Source: Glaciecola sp. UBA1851 (GTDB lineage Bacteria; Pseudomonadota; Gammaproteobacteria; Enterobacterales; Alteromonadaceae). From it: 15,160 bases of DNA. Numbering within the stretch: the first letter of the stretch is position 1; every line of letters begins with the position of its first letter. The position numbers were made by a program, and so were the translations under genes. The notes beneath the pieces are model-generated. The model did not search any database. It saw only the letters and a program-made list of their open reading frames with translations, and had not been told where the DNA came from. Of this stretch, positions 14,894-15,160 are shown piece by piece. The stretch is taken from contig DDIL01000132.1 in the NCBI GenBank assembly GCA_002338515.1, forward strand, positions 1-15,160, written 5' to 3'.

Positions 14894-15160
14894 ATGAGTG
14901 AGCAAACAAGCGAACAAAGATTCACAAGTTTTAAAGAATTTTATCCTTATTATTTGAGTGAACACGAAAACCCAACCTGTCGACTACTGCACTTCATAGG
15001 TTCAAGTTTGGTACTAGGTGTGATTTTATATGCGATATTATTTTCTGCTTACGTTTGGCTATGGGCAATTCCATTAGTTGGCTATGGTTTTGCGTGGTTG
15101 GGTCACTTTTTTTATGAACATAATAAACCGGCTACGTTTAAGTATCCGTTTTATTCACTA
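14894..15160 (+). CDS. Mpo1-like (DUF962) membrane protein, truncated by the window edge
   Basis: The first 89 codons of a protein that runs off the window. It begins MSEQTSEQRFTSFKEFYPYY, then LSEHENPTCRLLHFIG (21-36), a hydrophobic segment (about 38-67) and GHFFYEHNKPATFKYPFYSL (70-89). These blocks, with H24, H33, H71 and H76, are the signature of the DUF962/Mpo1 family; yeast Mpo1 is an iron-dependent dioxygenase acting on 2-hydroxy fatty acids. Whether bacterial members do the same chemistry is not something I can say. AAGG (14883-14886) lies seven bases before the ATG. An ATG at 14889 meets a stop after two codons and was discarded. It was not computed as an open frame because its stop is outside the window. 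Confidence 0.88.
   Translation, partial: MSEQTSEQRFTSFKEFYPYYLSEHENPTCRLLHFIGSSLVLGVILYAILFSAYVWLWAIPLVGYGFAWLGHFFYEHNKPATFKYPFYSL

Overview
The window looks like chromosome from an AT-rich marine gammaproteobacterium, most likely an Alteromonadales relative (Colwellia, Pseudoalteromonas or Catenovulum-like). This is inferred from the HupB-type HU, PurA and CnoX proteins, an IntI with the integron-specific insert, a protease with a GlyGly-CTERM tail, and base composition. I cannot name a genus. No rRNA, tRNA, CRISPR array or insertion sequence was seen.

Layout. (1) 1-1138: a complete integron integrase gene begins at the first base, followed by a short non-coding stretch with imperfect inverted repeats. 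In the usual integron layout attI and the cassettes lie before intI, so they would be outside the window to the left. (2) 1139-2416: a lone minus-strand UDP-N-acetylhexosamine dehydrogenase (TviB/WbpO type), normally part of a capsule or O-antigen cluster but isolated here. (3) 2771-7154: three plus-strand genes with gaps of 53-56 bp: a large lipoprotein joining an AmiD-like amidase, a peptidoglycan-binding domain and a serine beta-lactamase-like domain that has lost its catalytic residues; a DUF4870 membrane protein; and an NhaC-type Na+/H+ antiporter. (4) 7170-9551, minus strand: HU with a clear promoter and terminator, then a VOC-family protein closely coupled to an aldehyde dehydrogenase. 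(5) 9689-11027: purA with its terminator. (6) 11028-11487: 460 bp without a gene. (7) 11488-12933: a secreted metzincin metalloprotease with a C-terminal surface-sorting tail, convergent with cnoX and sharing a terminator hairpin with it. (8) 13802-15160: an intergenic region with a cnoX promoter, a secreted protein with a possible lysozyme-like motif, and the start of an Mpo1-like (DUF962) membrane protein cut by the window edge.

How the genes fit together. Most are ordinary housekeeping or stress genes: purine synthesis (purA), nucleoid structure (HU), protein protection (cnoX), ion homeostasis (nhaC) and aldehyde removal (ALDH). Several products act at the cell envelope: the amidase fusion, the lysozyme-like protein, the anchored protease and the sugar dehydrogenase. 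They do not form one obvious operon. I see no convincing undescribed multi-gene system. The best leads are single proteins: the amidase fused to a catalytically dead serine-hydrolase domain, and the secreted protein with the GIGH motif. Four genes (tviB, nhaC, the ALDH gene and the gene at 14056) appear to start at GTG or TTG behind good ribosome binding sites.
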